From: Nemertoderma westbladi
Lineage: Eukaryota; Xenacoelomorpha; Nemertodermatida; Nemertodermatidae
NCBI GenBank assembly: GCA_032718475.1
Contig: JAUCBJ010006286.1
Span: 1 to 35,553, forward strand
Direction of reading: 5' to 3'
DNA length: 35,553 bases
Shown here: positions 8,231 through 18,550 of the stretch, piece after piece
Position numbering within the stretch: the stretch's first letter is position 1
How the letters are laid out: each line of letters begins with the position of its first letter
Notes under the pieces: model-generated
Database searches by the model: none
The model's input: only the letters and a program-made list of their open reading frames with translations
What the model was told of the DNA's origin: nothing
Translations under genes and position numbers: made by a program

Positions 8231-8235
8231 ATGGA
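8231..8235. repeat. Target-site duplication (right) of the LTR element
   Basis: ATGGA, identical to 1739-1743. It falls five to six codons after the YADD codons (8250-8261) of the interrupted LINE reverse transcriptase. Confidence 0.9.
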
Positions 8236-9717
8236 CAAAGAAGCAGAATGTCGTCTGCATAGACAACAATCCCGAAATACCTTGAACTAATGTGACAGCC
8301 AACACCAGATTGACGCAACTTGATTATCAACTTGTTAACAATAACACAAAACCGGATTGGTGAAGCCACCGATCCTTGTCTAACTCCATTAGTAATTCTA
8401 AACTGCTCCGAAGAAGCACCATTCCATTTTACAGAGCTTAACTGACCCGCATAAATTGAAATTAACGTCCATAAAAATATATCCGATAAACCTTTCTTTA
8501 GAAGTTCAAGGAAAAGTGAACACCATTCGATCATATCAAATGCCTTTGATAGATCCATAAAGCAACCAAAAACAGGCGTGGAGAAACGGGAGTAGAATGA
8601 AATTACTTCAGTAGCTGTCCAAGAACACATAGTTGTGCTTGAATTCTTCTGATACCCAAATTGCAACTCATCAACAACAAGCGCATCTCGCTGGGACAGA
8701 ACCATCACCCATTCAAATATCTTTAGGATTAATGAAGAAATAGCGATAGCCCGATAATTGGATGAGCTCGATATGTCCCCTAATTTATCTTTAACCAATG
8801 GGATAATATAAAAAATTAGTAAGAACTTCGGATCATAGCCATGCAATAAACATGCATTAAACAATACACATAGTGATGAGGCTAACTCGCTAGGGGCATT
8901 TAAAAGGCAAGTAGAGTCAAAGGCAAAACTAACATCAGATTTACCTGATTGCAGCTTACTAATTGCAGCAGATACAAGACCTGGAGTAACCCATTCTACA
9001 TTTTCAAAGCTAGTTTGCTCTATTTTGTCACGGACCAGATGTCCAAGATTACTCAGATCTTCGTCATAACCTTGGTTAAAGAGACTAGAATAGATATCAC
9101 TGAAAACATTTGCTATATCCTCACTGGCAGGTGCTCCCTCTACTGTATGACTCCCAGTCGATGTATTTCCACGTAACTTTATGATTACAGCAAAAATGTT
9201 TTGCTTATCATGCAAAAGGCTTTCTAATAATTTTTCTCTACGCAACTGATCGGCACGGCCCTTCAGACGGCGTACTGCATACTTATATTGCGACTTCGCA
9301 ACTCTCCTAAGATGAAACAGATTACCATTACTCGCACAAGGCTTTCCAGCAGCACGCCACATTCCGTCCCAAAACATTGAGTCTTCCTTATATGGACGAA
9401 CATATTCATTCCAACCAGGAAGGACTGGTGTGGAACCCTTTTGGACAGGTGGACCGGAATGCGGGAGAAACTGAGTAGATTCTGACAGTGTATCAGTAAT
9501 ACAAGCAGCAATGCTGTCAATCAAACTAATGTGGTCCGCATCTGTACAAAACAAATTATCACACGCAATACACGGCTCATCAATGACTGTGCTTAAGTTC
9601 TCCTTAATATAATCATTAAACATTTTCCTTTGATCGTTATCAGCTTTATTGAAACAGGGTCGGCCTGATAAATTAGGAGGTACCTCACATAATCTGACTA
9701 AGGAATCCACCTTAAAC
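8236..9717 (-). pseudogene. LINE ORF2, reverse transcriptase domain
   Basis: A long open frame of about 490 residues carrying the RT fingers and palm. Landmarks in order are NYRAIAISSLILKIFEWVM (motif 2 region), FGYQKNSSTTMC, FMDLSKAFDMIEW (motif A, with the catalytic aspartate), NGVRQGSVASPIRF (motif B) and VVYADDILLL (motif C, catalytic DD, codons at 8250-8261). These are typical of CR1/L2-type LINEs, whose RT copies the element RNA at the nicked target. The frame itself is intact, yet it is cut at both ends: the LTR element enters just after YADD, and the piggyBac-like element enters at TTAA 9718. Both flanking pieces of the LINE continue the frame beyond the insertions. Confidence 0.92.
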
Positions 9718-9721
9718 TTAA

Positions 9722-9737
9722 CCCTATTACCACTGGG
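9722..9737 (+). repeat. Left terminal inverted repeat of copy B
   Basis: CCCTATTACCACTGGG follows TTAA directly. The CCC start after TTAA is characteristic of piggyBac termini. Confidence 0.9.
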
Positions 9738-10079
9738 GTGTTTTGACCATTAGCAGCACTGGGGGGGGCCGATTCGGCCCACCCACTATATTTTTGTAGT
9801 CGTCCAATGAAATCCTACAAAATTTGGGCTCTTGGTGAAACAACTATAGATGAACACTACCAAACCTTAAAAAGTTAAAATTTCATAAGCAGGGACTCAT
9901 AATTTTGATGAAAAATAAAAGTATGTCCCAGGACAAAATTACAAAATTTTTCGTTTTCTAAAAACTAATAGTGTGGCAGGTTAGCTAGATTTAGTAGGTT
10001 TTTCAAGACGCTGAATCGAATGTGATTATATTCCACTTCCAAAAATTGAAGTGGATGCTATTTTTCATGCACATAAGAA

Positions 10080-10400
10080 GTGGGCGTGGCACTTCAAATT
10101 TTGAAAAATTAGATATTCAGAAAATGCCCCTAATTTTTTTATTTCAACGCATCTTTATGGGTTTTCTGGGCCGCTGAATCGATTGAAAGTAATATAGAAG
10201 CCTGAAGACTGAGTGGTTAGCCATTTTTGGTGCACCAAAATTAGGGCGTGGCACTTAAAATTTTGAAAAATACGAGATTCGGAAAATAAACCGAAATTGA
10301 AATTTTAACGAATTTATATAGGTTTTCCAGACCGCTGAATCGATTGAAAGTAATATAGAAAAGCCTGAAGATTTAGAAGTTAGCCATTTTTTGAAATCAA
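10080..10400 (-). repeat. Left arm of 162-bp units in copy B
   Basis: Two units in one orientation. The marker GGGCGTGGC occurs at 10082 and 10244, exactly 162 bp apart. Each unit runs through ATTTTGAAAAAT, the CGCTGAATCGATTGAAAG motif and GCCATTTTTGGTGCACC. They are the reverse complement of the units in the right arm. Confidence 0.88.
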
Positions 10401-10965
10401 AACTTTAGTGTTTTTTCCGAATAAAGTAATTTTGAAAATTTGAAGTGCCACGCCCTAATTTTGGTGCACCGAAAATGGCGAACCACTAAGTCTTCAGGGT
10501 TCTATATTACTTTCAATCGATTCAGCGCTCCAGAAAACCTATAAAATTAATTTAAAATCAAAACTTTAGTGAATTTTTCGAATCTCGTATTTTTCAAAAT
10601 TTGAAGTGCCACGCCCTAATTTTGGTGCACCAAAAATGGCGAACCACTAAGTCTTCAGGCTTCTATATTACTTTCAATCGATTCAGCGCTCCAGAAAACC
10701 TATAAAAATGCTTTGCAAATCAAAACTTCAGTGTATTTTCCGAATCTCGTATTTTTCAAAATTTGAAGTGCCACACCCTAATTTTGGTGCACCAAAAAAT
10801 GGCGAACCACTAAGTCTTCAGGCTTCTATACTACTTTTAATCGATTCAGCGCTCCAGAAAACCAATAAAAATGCTTCGAAATCAGAACTTTAGTAAATTT
10901 TCCGAATAAAGTAATTTTGAAATTTTAAAGTGCCACGCCCTAAATTTGGTGCTCCAAAAATGACG
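10401..10965 (+). repeat. Right arm of 162-bp units in copy B
   Basis: Three to four units in the opposite orientation. GCCACGCCCTAA-type markers start at about 10446, 10608, 10770 and 10932, spaced 161-162 bp. Opposed to the left arm, they form an inverted repeat of more than 300 bp with almost no spacer, so the transcript would fold into a long hairpin. Confidence 0.88.
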
Positions 10966-11273
10966 TACCACTACACTTACATACTTGTATAGAGCATTAG
11001 AGTGATCCAAACCAATGAAAATAAATAAAAATAGCCCAAACACAAATAATTACTAAATCACGAATGACTTTGTAAAATTCGAAAATTTCAAAAAATTTGG
11101 TGCTGGAGACCAAATTTTGAGGTGGCACCCACATCGAAAAGTAGAAATCCAATTGCAACGGCGTTTTTTGCAAAAGATGCGGCATTAAATTTGACTAATT
11201 CTCACAAAAAATTGGGCCGGTACGTAATGTGGTTGCATAGTTACAGCAACTAAAAACTAGGAAGGGGCCGATT

Positions 11274-11306
11274 CCCCCCCCCCCCCCCCCCCCAGTGGTA
11301 ATAGGG
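11274..11306 (-). repeat. Right terminal inverted repeat with C/G homopolymer, copy B
   Basis: An uninterrupted C tract of about 19 bases (to 11293) runs into CAGTGGTAATAGGG, the complement of the left terminus. The left end has only eight G at the matching place after a 20-bp gap, so the homopolymer has expanded at this end. Confidence 0.85.
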
Positions 11307-11310
11307 TTAA

Positions 11311-12042
11311 TATACACAGGGCTATGATTTGAATTATTCGCACCATTGTGAATTACTCCTCCTTCAAAACAGGAGTCTACCACAAACCACTGGAGCAAAG
11401 AATATAGTCTAGTGTGGAGGTGAATAAATTACCGTTTAATATATGTTCATACGTAGTCAATAGAAAATTTATCCCAAAGTTTAAAGACCGAATTGTTGTG
11501 TATAAAATTATTCAGAATATTAACGTGTAAAGTATCACGCGAAAAATCAGCATTAAAATCACCCACTAAGTAAAGATTTGGAGTATCTAGTTAAACAATT
11601 AAATTTTTGATATCCTGTAATAGTGTTAAAAATTCATCAGAAATGACTGTAGTAGATCTACTGTCTACAGGAAAATATACATTTAAAATTGCAAACGAAG
11701 AATTTGGTAATTGAATTTCAACGCTTGTAACCTTCTGTTACTACACTTAAAAAGGCGTGCATATTTAGCAATGGACACATCTACAAGCATAGATAGACCA
11801 CCACTGGGGCGACCTCCTGTTTGTGAATCACCAACATAAGTAGCAGGATTAGTAAAGCACCGATATTGGGGAAATTCATTGTGTAAATATTGAACATTAT
11901 CATAAAGGAGAAAATGCTCCTGAATGCACACAACATCTGAACCTATAGAAAGACATTTTAACATATCAATCTTATCAGGACCAAAACCTGTACTATTGTA
12001 CGAAGTTATTGTTACGTGTGTTTTATTATCCGTAGTAGCCAT
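11311..12042 (-). pseudogene. LINE ORF2, APE endonuclease domain with frameshift and stops
   Basis: Starts MATTDNKTHVTITSYNSTGF 105 bp after ORF1. It shows the endonuclease landmarks VVCIQEHFL (metal-binding glutamate), GDFNAD at 11546-11563 and SNHSPV at 11324-11332, where SDH is the most common form. This domain nicks the target DNA so that the RT can prime on it. The first frame ends at 11683 after a frameshift near 11715. The correct frame then runs on but meets a TAA near 11591-11593, and further damage lies around 11410-11430. Then the piggyBac-like element interrupts at 11310. Expected length to the RT border is normal, so the gene was complete before decay. Confidence 0.85.
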
Positions 12043-12147
12043 TTTAACAGTTGAGTATAAAAAATAAAGGAATCAATACAAAATATTGCATAAAAAAATA
12101 TATAAATTATAAAAGGCACAAATAGGTTGATAGCTATCAGCAGTCCA

Positions 12148-13272
12148 TCAGTAACCCCAGGCACCGGGATTATATCCGCCAGATTGTCTGGGTCGCCTTG
12201 ATCGATGGAACCACTTCCGAACGAAGACACCACGGGGCCATAGAGAAGGCTCAAGGATTTTGTCAAGATATTGAGTTTCCACGCTAATGCGAAAACTGGC
12301 AGACCAAGCTTCTTCCTTAGATACTTTCGTTATAGAACCCGCGTCTACCGAAATACCACATGCCTTGAGATCCTCCATTAGATCGCTGGGTGTAACGTCG
12401 TGATCTATATTGTTAACATAAATCTCGGAGGGAGGAACTGGGGCAGCACGGGCGCGCGCGACCCCCTTAAGGCTACCTGTCGGGCTCATTGTACCTTCAA
12501 CTCCCTTATTAAGCTTTCTATAGGGTTTAACCTTCACCCACTCCCCCGAATCGTCATTGGCTACATCACCGGCTGTGACCTCGATGGCGGGAGAATCGCG
12601 GTCTCTTAAGACTCCCAGGCTGTTGCTGCGGGGCGTGGCCTGGGGAGTTTTATTCCCCGGGTTCTGCGAATGAAATGAGCCACAACGAGGGCCACGGAGT
12701 GGAGAACGAGCAGCGACCTGACTATAAGACTGTCTTTGAAACCTAGGAGGCATTGGAAGTACAGCCCCAGACGAACTAGAAAGTTTTCCCACAGTAGACT
12801 CTATCAATTTAAGTTTATCCAACATCTCTTTGTGGTAACTATCCATCTTTTCATCTAAGCCTGGCAGGCGGGTTCCTGTGTCAAAATCTCGAACATTAGA
12901 TAGACCACCCGAACTAGAACCACCACCTGTAGGAGCTACAGAAGGCCTACGCGGCAGCGATAGCGCATCAAGTGCACCCACTGCTATCAATGGCATCAAA
13001 GCACCTGATTCCAGCTCACGTAGTTTTTCCCATATACAGTATCTTTCAAGTTAGCGGTAGCCGCTGAGCGCTCATTTGTGTCCCGGCGGTTAATCACTTC
13101 GAAGTTCAGTGCCAGTTGCCGAATAAATATCTTCAGTGGTAAACGAGGACAGACAAACCTCGCACGTCTCCGCCCAAACAGAGGACGCCATGCCTTGGAC
13201 GACAACTGATAAACATGGCTTAACTATAACTACCTGCGGTGGCTCCAAAGTGTCGCCATCGCCATCCACCAT
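12148..13272 (-). pseudogene. LINE ORF1 protein (Cys-rich N-terminus, RRM-like C-terminus)
   Basis: The open part from 12999 to 12148 has 283 residues: a Ser/Gly-rich linker, a helical segment around LPGLDEKMDSYHKEML, and a C-terminal RRM-like fold from EIYVNNIDHDVTPSDLM to LWPRGVFVRKWFH, as in CR1/L2/Jockey-group ORF1. Such proteins bind LINE RNA and form ribonucleoprotein particles. The same frame continues upstream to an ATG at 13272 with a Cys motif (AETCEVCLSSF), but three stop codons (near 13090, 13069 and 13048) break it. 273 bp separate the two starts, a multiple of three, so substitutions alone (or compensating indels) may have killed it. Whether the Cys motif is a PHD-like finger is a guess. 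Confidence 0.8.
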
Positions 13273-13300
13273 AGTGATGTAGTGTCAGCTACAATATAGC

Positions 13301-15469
13301 CCTGTATTTCAGTATTTCGTATAGTTATATTCAGTATATTGCAGATGGTAAGCTGTAAGCTACTATTACCTTGTTTGATTTAATACCTTGTTTGCTTAAT
13401 AAAGATACATTAAAAAAAATAAAAAATCTTCATATATAAAATTCCAATGAATAGTCAACCAAAAAGTGAAATCCTGGTATTCTTCACATGGGCGCCTCGG
13501 GGCTATCCTATGAGACATATTTGCCGTTTTATACCATTACATAACCATTTTATTTATCGTATCAATAATTTATTTTACATATGCTATATTATAACCCATT
13601 TGGTTGTTGTAGTACTTATATATGATCTCAATAAATTAATATCAATATCAGTGCTGTCAGTAATTTGTGTGTGAAGAGTTCACCCATCCAGCCAGCCTGC
13701 GCATCGTAATCAAACTTTCACACAAAAGGTAAGCGTGCTTACTTTACTTGGGTTGACAACTTCTTTATTAAGTCTGATGAAGAAAGTACGCACGGTGGCT
13801 ATATAATTCCCAAAACCCGGGTAATTGCTTCCTTCCTCAGGACACTTTGGTTCTGGTATGAGAGACGCTCGTCCCATTATTATATGGTCCAACGGAAATA
13901 ATTAGAAGATGTAAGGGATGTGACAAAAACCTGCCAGAATTGGATGGATATGCCTACCATTGTCTTCCTCTACCAGATAGGAAATGAGCCCCTGGGAGTG
14001 ATCCTATTGGCCGATATTCAATTTATTTATAAGATCTGCCACTGACAGCGACCAATAGGAATACGGAAAGCCATATAGTAAAGTATAAAGGGGAATGGGT
14101 TTGGGTTCGATGGTGTATTGATGTGGTAAATTTTTATTGTACTATGTTGTGTTGTTAAATAAATATGTAATATACATGTAGGTAGATGTTGTACTGTCGG
14201 AAGTAGGACAATTTTGGTCCGTGGCTGTCCGGAACCGAACAATCCGGGTACTGATTCATTTCTATAAGTTTCTTTATACATTTCTGATTTATTTATTTTT
14301 CTTTCTGTTTTGTTTATTCCGCTTGCATAATGTGTTAAAACCCATTACTTATAAAACTCAAACAAATCAAATAACATTTACTCTAGAACTGATAAAGATT
14401 TATTCCTGAATTTAATGTTTTGAATTCAAGAAAAATAAATTGTAAACAATAAAATGTATTTGGTAGTAGTATGTATCTTTAAATGTAGAAATCAATGGCT
14501 TATAAGTTTGTTTCTTGATTGATGGATGATGTCAACTATTTTCTGTGCAATATTTACTGACTGGCATGTTTATGAGATTGAATATCAATTATTACTGTAA
14601 ATAAGTTTGTCTGAAATTAAAGGATGGCATGAAATTGGTCTGCTGTGTAGAATGTAGATCTCAATGGTGGTCGATCTTTTCTCTGTGCAGTTTAAATTAA
14701 TTATTGATCGGCAGGCTACTAAGAACTTTTTTAGCAATCATTATTTTACTAGAACGCCATCAAGATGGCCTTAAACGAACCTGTCTTTTACACAGCCTCC
14801 AATAAACAGATGGGATTGGAAGATGCAAACCAAGAATGACATGCATCAACCAAACAAACTGCCTCCCGTCTCGTAATACACAGCCGTTTCAGCTAAGCAG
14901 AGAAATCACAATCACAATTAGTGCGATGTGTGAAATGTTATCCATATCCGCAACCTGGGAAACGGCCCCAAAGACCAGTTTACTCTGCTATGGGATTTTA
15001 CTGTTTTAGATAAATAAAATAAAGACACTAATAATTATTTCTCCCTATAATACATTCCCAGGTAGCTTAATAAAAAAACATTGGAAGCAACCAATATTAA
15101 GTAAATGTACGTACAAGCTTCCTATGAAATCTGGTTTTATTTTCTGGTTTTGTTAGTTTAATCAACAGCTGTTGTAAACGTCCCAGATATACAAAACCTA
15201 CTAAGCCTTTACGTTTAAATTGAATTTAGCCTGAGTTGAGTACAGTATATTATAACTATGTATAAATTACAATAGAGGCGATGTATAAATGATACTGCTT
15301 GACACTAACTAACTGACTCTACAAATGTTAATCATGTTGCTTGAAATTTGAAACATAACTAGATGTCCCCATGAAGCCGGAATTTATTTTTTATTTTGCC
15401 TTTAATTTTTTTTAAAGTGTTTATAATGGTGTCATTTGCGATATCACACTCCTCTTATCGACGGGTGTA
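13301..15469. other. AT-rich non-coding stretch, no gene recognised
   Basis: The first part may include the LINE 5' UTR. Near 13398 AATAAA is followed by an A-rich run, TTAAAAAAAATAAAAAAT, which could be a poly(A) end of another retrotransposed or host transcript on the plus strand. Near 14002-14010 and 14052-14060, TCCTATTGG and CCAATAGGA form a small inverted repeat containing CCAAT motifs. All open frames here are short and show no family motif. Confidence 0.4.
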
Positions 15470-15748
15470 AACGTTGTACCGACACTGTGCCGACAGTGTC
15501 GGCATAACGTTGTGCCGACAGTGTGCAGATAATGTGCTAACGTTGTGCCGGCAGTGTCAGCATAACGTTGTGCCGACAGTGTGCAGATAATGTGCTAACC
15601 TTGTGCCGGCAGTGTCGGCATTACGTTGTGCCGACATTGTCAGCGTTTCGTTGTGCCAACAGTGTCGGCGTTACGTTGTGCCGACAGTATCGGCGTTACG
15701 TTATGCCGACAGTTACGTTGTGCCGACACTGTCGGCATTACGTTGTGT
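15470..15748. repeat. 25-bp palindromic-unit minisatellite
   Basis: About ten units, each beginning ACGTTGTGCC and containing the inverted repeat GCCGACAGTGTCGGC (7-bp arms, one central base). Some units substitute a 33-bp variant ending in GTGCAGATAATGTGCT. Several changes in one arm are not mirrored in the other. The Cys-rich open frames across it (for example 15568-15750) are artefacts of the repeat. Confidence 0.92.
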
Positions 15749-16565
15749 GATTCTATTTAAGCTAGCTACTTTATGCCACCACTTACGTCGTTTTATTTGA
15801 TGTAAGTCTTCTCTCACTTTTATCTGGGCTGATTTCAGCATAAATATCGTCCATCGATGCTTCTTCCATAGTGAAATACGGGCATTACTAAACCTTCAGG
15901 TACACATAGGTTGACTAATTTTTTTCATATAAAAAAGGCTTTTATCATGAGGTTTTTCTTTCTAGAAGAAATATTTGACCTTCTGACAGTAGGATGGTAT
16001 TTTAAACAAAAATTGTTTTAGAAAAAAATGTGTTCTAGAACAAATATATTTATTAAAATTGATAACTAACACGTGTTCTATAACATTTATAAAAAAATTA
16101 GCAAAAACTAGCTAGAATAAAAAATCAAATGTCATGGAAATAACTTTAAAATTTAATCAACATTATTTTTTGATGACAAAATTTTTTTTTTTGTCAGAAT
16201 TGTTCACGACTTTGACAAAAACAGTACCTTACAACAAATAAAATAAATAACACGTTGTAGAATTTTTAGTATTTATTAAATAGAAGAAATGGCCTACAGT
16301 GAACAATAATCCTTGCAATCTTTGAACGCCTACTGTATATAACAGCTGTTTCACAACGAAATTAATATCTTGTTACATAATGGGAAGAGTGGCCACGATA
16401 CGGAGGGTGCGATTTCGCAAAAGGCACTTTTTTAAAACGCTTATATAGACAAAATTTCAAGGCTAAAAATGAAAAATTCCGGCTTTATAGGGTCATCGAC
16501 GCGACGGTGAGTTGAACTAGTTAGTTGTGTTTCAAATTTCAAGCAATATGATAAAGCAACGACTT
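15749..16565. other. AT-rich spacer, nothing recognised
   Basis: T- and A-rich DNA with no open frame of interest and no match to the repeats elsewhere in the window. Confidence 0.4.
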
Positions 16566-16924
16566 CTAGAACATAGTTAATATTATTATATATAGAACAT
16601 CATAGTATAAATTAGTATATATAGAACATAGTATATATTAGTATATATAGAACATAGAATATATTAGTATATATAGAACATCATAGTATAAATTAGTATA
16701 TATAGAACATAGAACATAGTATATATTAGTATAGAACATAGTATATATTAGTATATATAGAACATAGAATATATTAGTATATATAGAACATCATAGTATA
16801 AATTAGTATATATAGAACATCATAGTATAAATTAGTATATATAGAACATAGAACATAGTATATATTAGTATAGAACATAGTATATATTAGTATATATAGA
16901 ACATAGAATATATACTATGTTCTA
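16566..16924. repeat. AT-rich minisatellite with TAGAACATAG units
   Basis: About a dozen copies of two alternating unit forms, one with TATATAGAACATCATAG and one with GAACATAGTATATATTAG. The array ends in an inverted repeat: TAGAACATAG at 16897-16906 and CTATGTTCTA at 16915-16924. A larger block (near 16680-16780) recurs near 16805-16900. Confidence 0.88.
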
Positions 16925-16959
16925 GAAATCCTAGGATAAAAATTTGTAGAACAATTTGA

Positions 16960-16976
16960 GGGGGGGGGGGGGGGGG
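16960..16976 (+). repeat. G17 homopolymer
   Basis: Seventeen consecutive G on the plus strand. Such a tract can fold as G-quadruplex-type structure and is prone to length change and to sequencing error. Confidence 0.85.
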
Positions 16977-16983
16977 TTCCGTG

Positions 16984-17034
16984 CAAGGCGTCCTTTAATA
17001 AGTATTGCTTTAATGCGTATTAAAGGACGCCTTG
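16984..17034. other. Perfect 17-bp hairpin flanked by GGTTCCGTG
   Basis: CAAGGCGTCCTTTAATA (16984-17000) is exactly complementary to 17018-17034, around a 17-base loop. GGTTCCGTG occurs on both sides (16975-16983 and 17034-17042), like a target duplication around a tiny foldback insertion. No coding frame is involved. Confidence 0.85.
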
Positions 17035-17042
17035 GTTCCGTG

Positions 17043-18453
17043 TCATCAGGAAATTATACCCTACTATAATAGGGGTCACGGATATATATATTACATATAA
17101 AAATATTATTATATATAAATATCATCACGAATTACTTGATATTATTATACTGTATATAAGGCCTATATATAAATATTATTAGGGAATTATTGAATACTAT
17201 TATATATCATATATAAATATAAATATTATCAAGAATAATTAAATATTATTATATAATATATACAAATATTACTAAGAAGTAAAATTATCAAACCACATAA
17301 ACCGTAGGCCTACTACATATATCCATGTTCATACAATTTGCACACGATATTAACAGTAACTGAACCGGGCAATTTTCAACTATAGCGCTTTGTGCGCCTG
17401 TTGTTATGAATATTAATAATAATGATAACAGTAAGGAACAACTTTTTATGTATGTACAGTATGCTGCCACATTATCCGTTTCATGCAATTCATGACATAG
17501 GATTACAAAATGCAGTTGAAATTCAGCATGCGAATGTCACAAATAATCATTGTATCTTGTGCTGAATTTACATATTAAGGTAACACGTATGATTTACACT
17601 GTAATAGGAATGTAATGATTTTCCTTTTCTGCTGCAAATATACGGTATTATTTATGATGTAGGTCTTAAGCTGGTATTACCAATTGATCGGAGAGAATCT
17701 GGTATAATTTTAGCGATGGATGGATATCTGTTGTTCAAGGACTAGTGCAGATAGATAGTGAGTGCTCAATGGTTGATTATGTTCGTTTAACATATTTGTT
17801 AGCTTTATATGATACTGTAGTTACTTCTCGCCTATTAATTAATTAATAATAATTAATAATTTTATTTATTGAAAAACAAATATGGCCGCGGCAATCACTA
17901 CGTACAGTACAAAGCTGCAGGAAACTTTATGGTAATGTGACTTAAACATAATGGAGGTGTGATGGAGAATAAATTTGATTACCATGCTGTTTAAGTTGAC
18001 GCTTTTTGGCATGTTGAGTTAGTTAAGTTACTCAAACAATGGTTTGTGAATTTATTACTACAATTTTTGACATGTCTTCCTCAACAATATGTAAACTGCA
18101 ACAAAAGTTGTATGTTGTTGAATGTAGTTCTTTTAAATCTTTATGGAAATGGCAAAAGATAATTAATTAATTACTTTAAACGTATCTTACATTGGAATTG
18201 GGTTGACACTCGATGTCGAATTGCGTTGACTCTTGACTCTCTAATTATCTATAAATAAAATAATAAATTTGTATCGTATTTGCCCCAATTTTTGGTATAC
18301 CATATCACAGAGTTAATTATAAATGAATTGTTGTGGGGAGGGTGACGACGGTTGACATTTCTGGCAGAGCACGGGAATAACGTTGTACTTTCCTATGAGT
18401 GACTGTAAAAGGCCTATATATGATAGCCCACTCCAAAGTGAATAAATCTTCTA
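17043..18453. other. AT-rich non-coding region, degenerate TATTAT repeats
   Basis: From 17085 to 17280 there are loose repeats of AAATATTATTA with TATATA. The remainder is low-complexity AT-rich sequence. Small open frames such as 17288-17488 show no domain. No host exon can be supported. Confidence 0.4.
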
Positions 18454-18550
18454 CCGCCCTGGTAGCTCAGTGGTCTTAGGACACACACTCGGCTGATGAT
18501 AACCGGAAGTTTGAAACCTAGGTACCGAGTTCGAGCCCCAATAGGGGCGG
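18454..18550 (+). mobile_element. tRNA-derived SINE head or tRNA pseudogene
   Basis: A 7-bp acceptor-like stem pairs CCGCCCT (18454-18460) with GGGGCGG (18544-18550). Within it lie a Pol III A box, TAGCTCAGTGG (18463-18473), and a B box, GTTCGAGCC (18529-18537). The anticodon-arm-like region CTCGGCTGATGATAACCGG resembles that of an Ile-type tRNA with extra bases. The T-stem pairs poorly and the A-to-B distance is long, so this is not a normal tRNA gene. A SINE head, or a decayed tRNA, fits better. The 3' body and target duplication of a SINE were not identified. Confidence 0.55.

Larger units (their letters stand above)
9718..11310. mobile_element. piggyBac-like non-autonomous foldback element, copy B
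   Basis: Flanked by TTAA on both sides (9718-9721 and 11307-11310), the invariant target of piggyBac transposases. The termini are perfect inverted repeats for 14-16 bp: CCCTATTACCACTGGG at 9722-9737 and its complement ending at 11306. Inside the termini both ends have a G/C homopolymer and a CGATTCGGCC-like stretch. The element splits the LINE frame between 11311 and 9717, and the coding sense resumes across it when one TTAA is counted. It has no transposase. Its middle consists of 162-bp units in inverted orientation. It is about 1.59 kb, long for a MITE, and must have relied on an autonomous relative. Confidence 0.9.
606..13300 (-). mobile_element. CR1/Jockey-group LINE, full length but dead, interrupted twice
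   Basis: On the minus strand the order is ORF1 (13272-12148), endonuclease (12042-11311), reverse transcriptase (9717-8236), the RT C-terminal region (1743-1017), then a 3' UTR ending in an AAT-type tail near 633-647. Removing the LTR element with one target copy, and the piggyBac-like element with one TTAA, leaves about 4.6 kb, a normal size for this LINE group. ORF1 with a Cys-rich N-terminus and RRM-like C-terminal half, followed by an APE endonuclease plus RT, fits CR1, L2 or related clades. In-frame stops in ORF1, and a frameshift and stops in the endonuclease, show it is no longer active. The 5' boundary is uncertain, and no target duplication was identified. Confidence 0.85.

Noticed and set aside
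13280-13440. Continuation of piggyBac-like copy A on the other side of the LINE
   Set aside because: No match to the right arm or right terminus of copy B was found here, so insertion of the LINE into an intact copy A is not proved.
13890-13987. Short peptide with CKGC and YHC, zinc-finger-like
   Set aside because: Only about 43 codons after a stop, no complete finger, and the good acceptor-like site at 13839 leads into a frame that stops at once. Could be an exon remnant but cannot be supported.
15568-15800. Cys-rich coding repeats in two overlapping frames
   Set aside because: Both frames arise from the 25-bp palindromic units read in different registers. No start context, no domain, and frame breaks at each unit variant.
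18454-18550. Functional tRNA gene
   Set aside because: The T-stem pairs at only two of five positions and the A-to-B box distance is large. Kept as SINE head or pseudogene.
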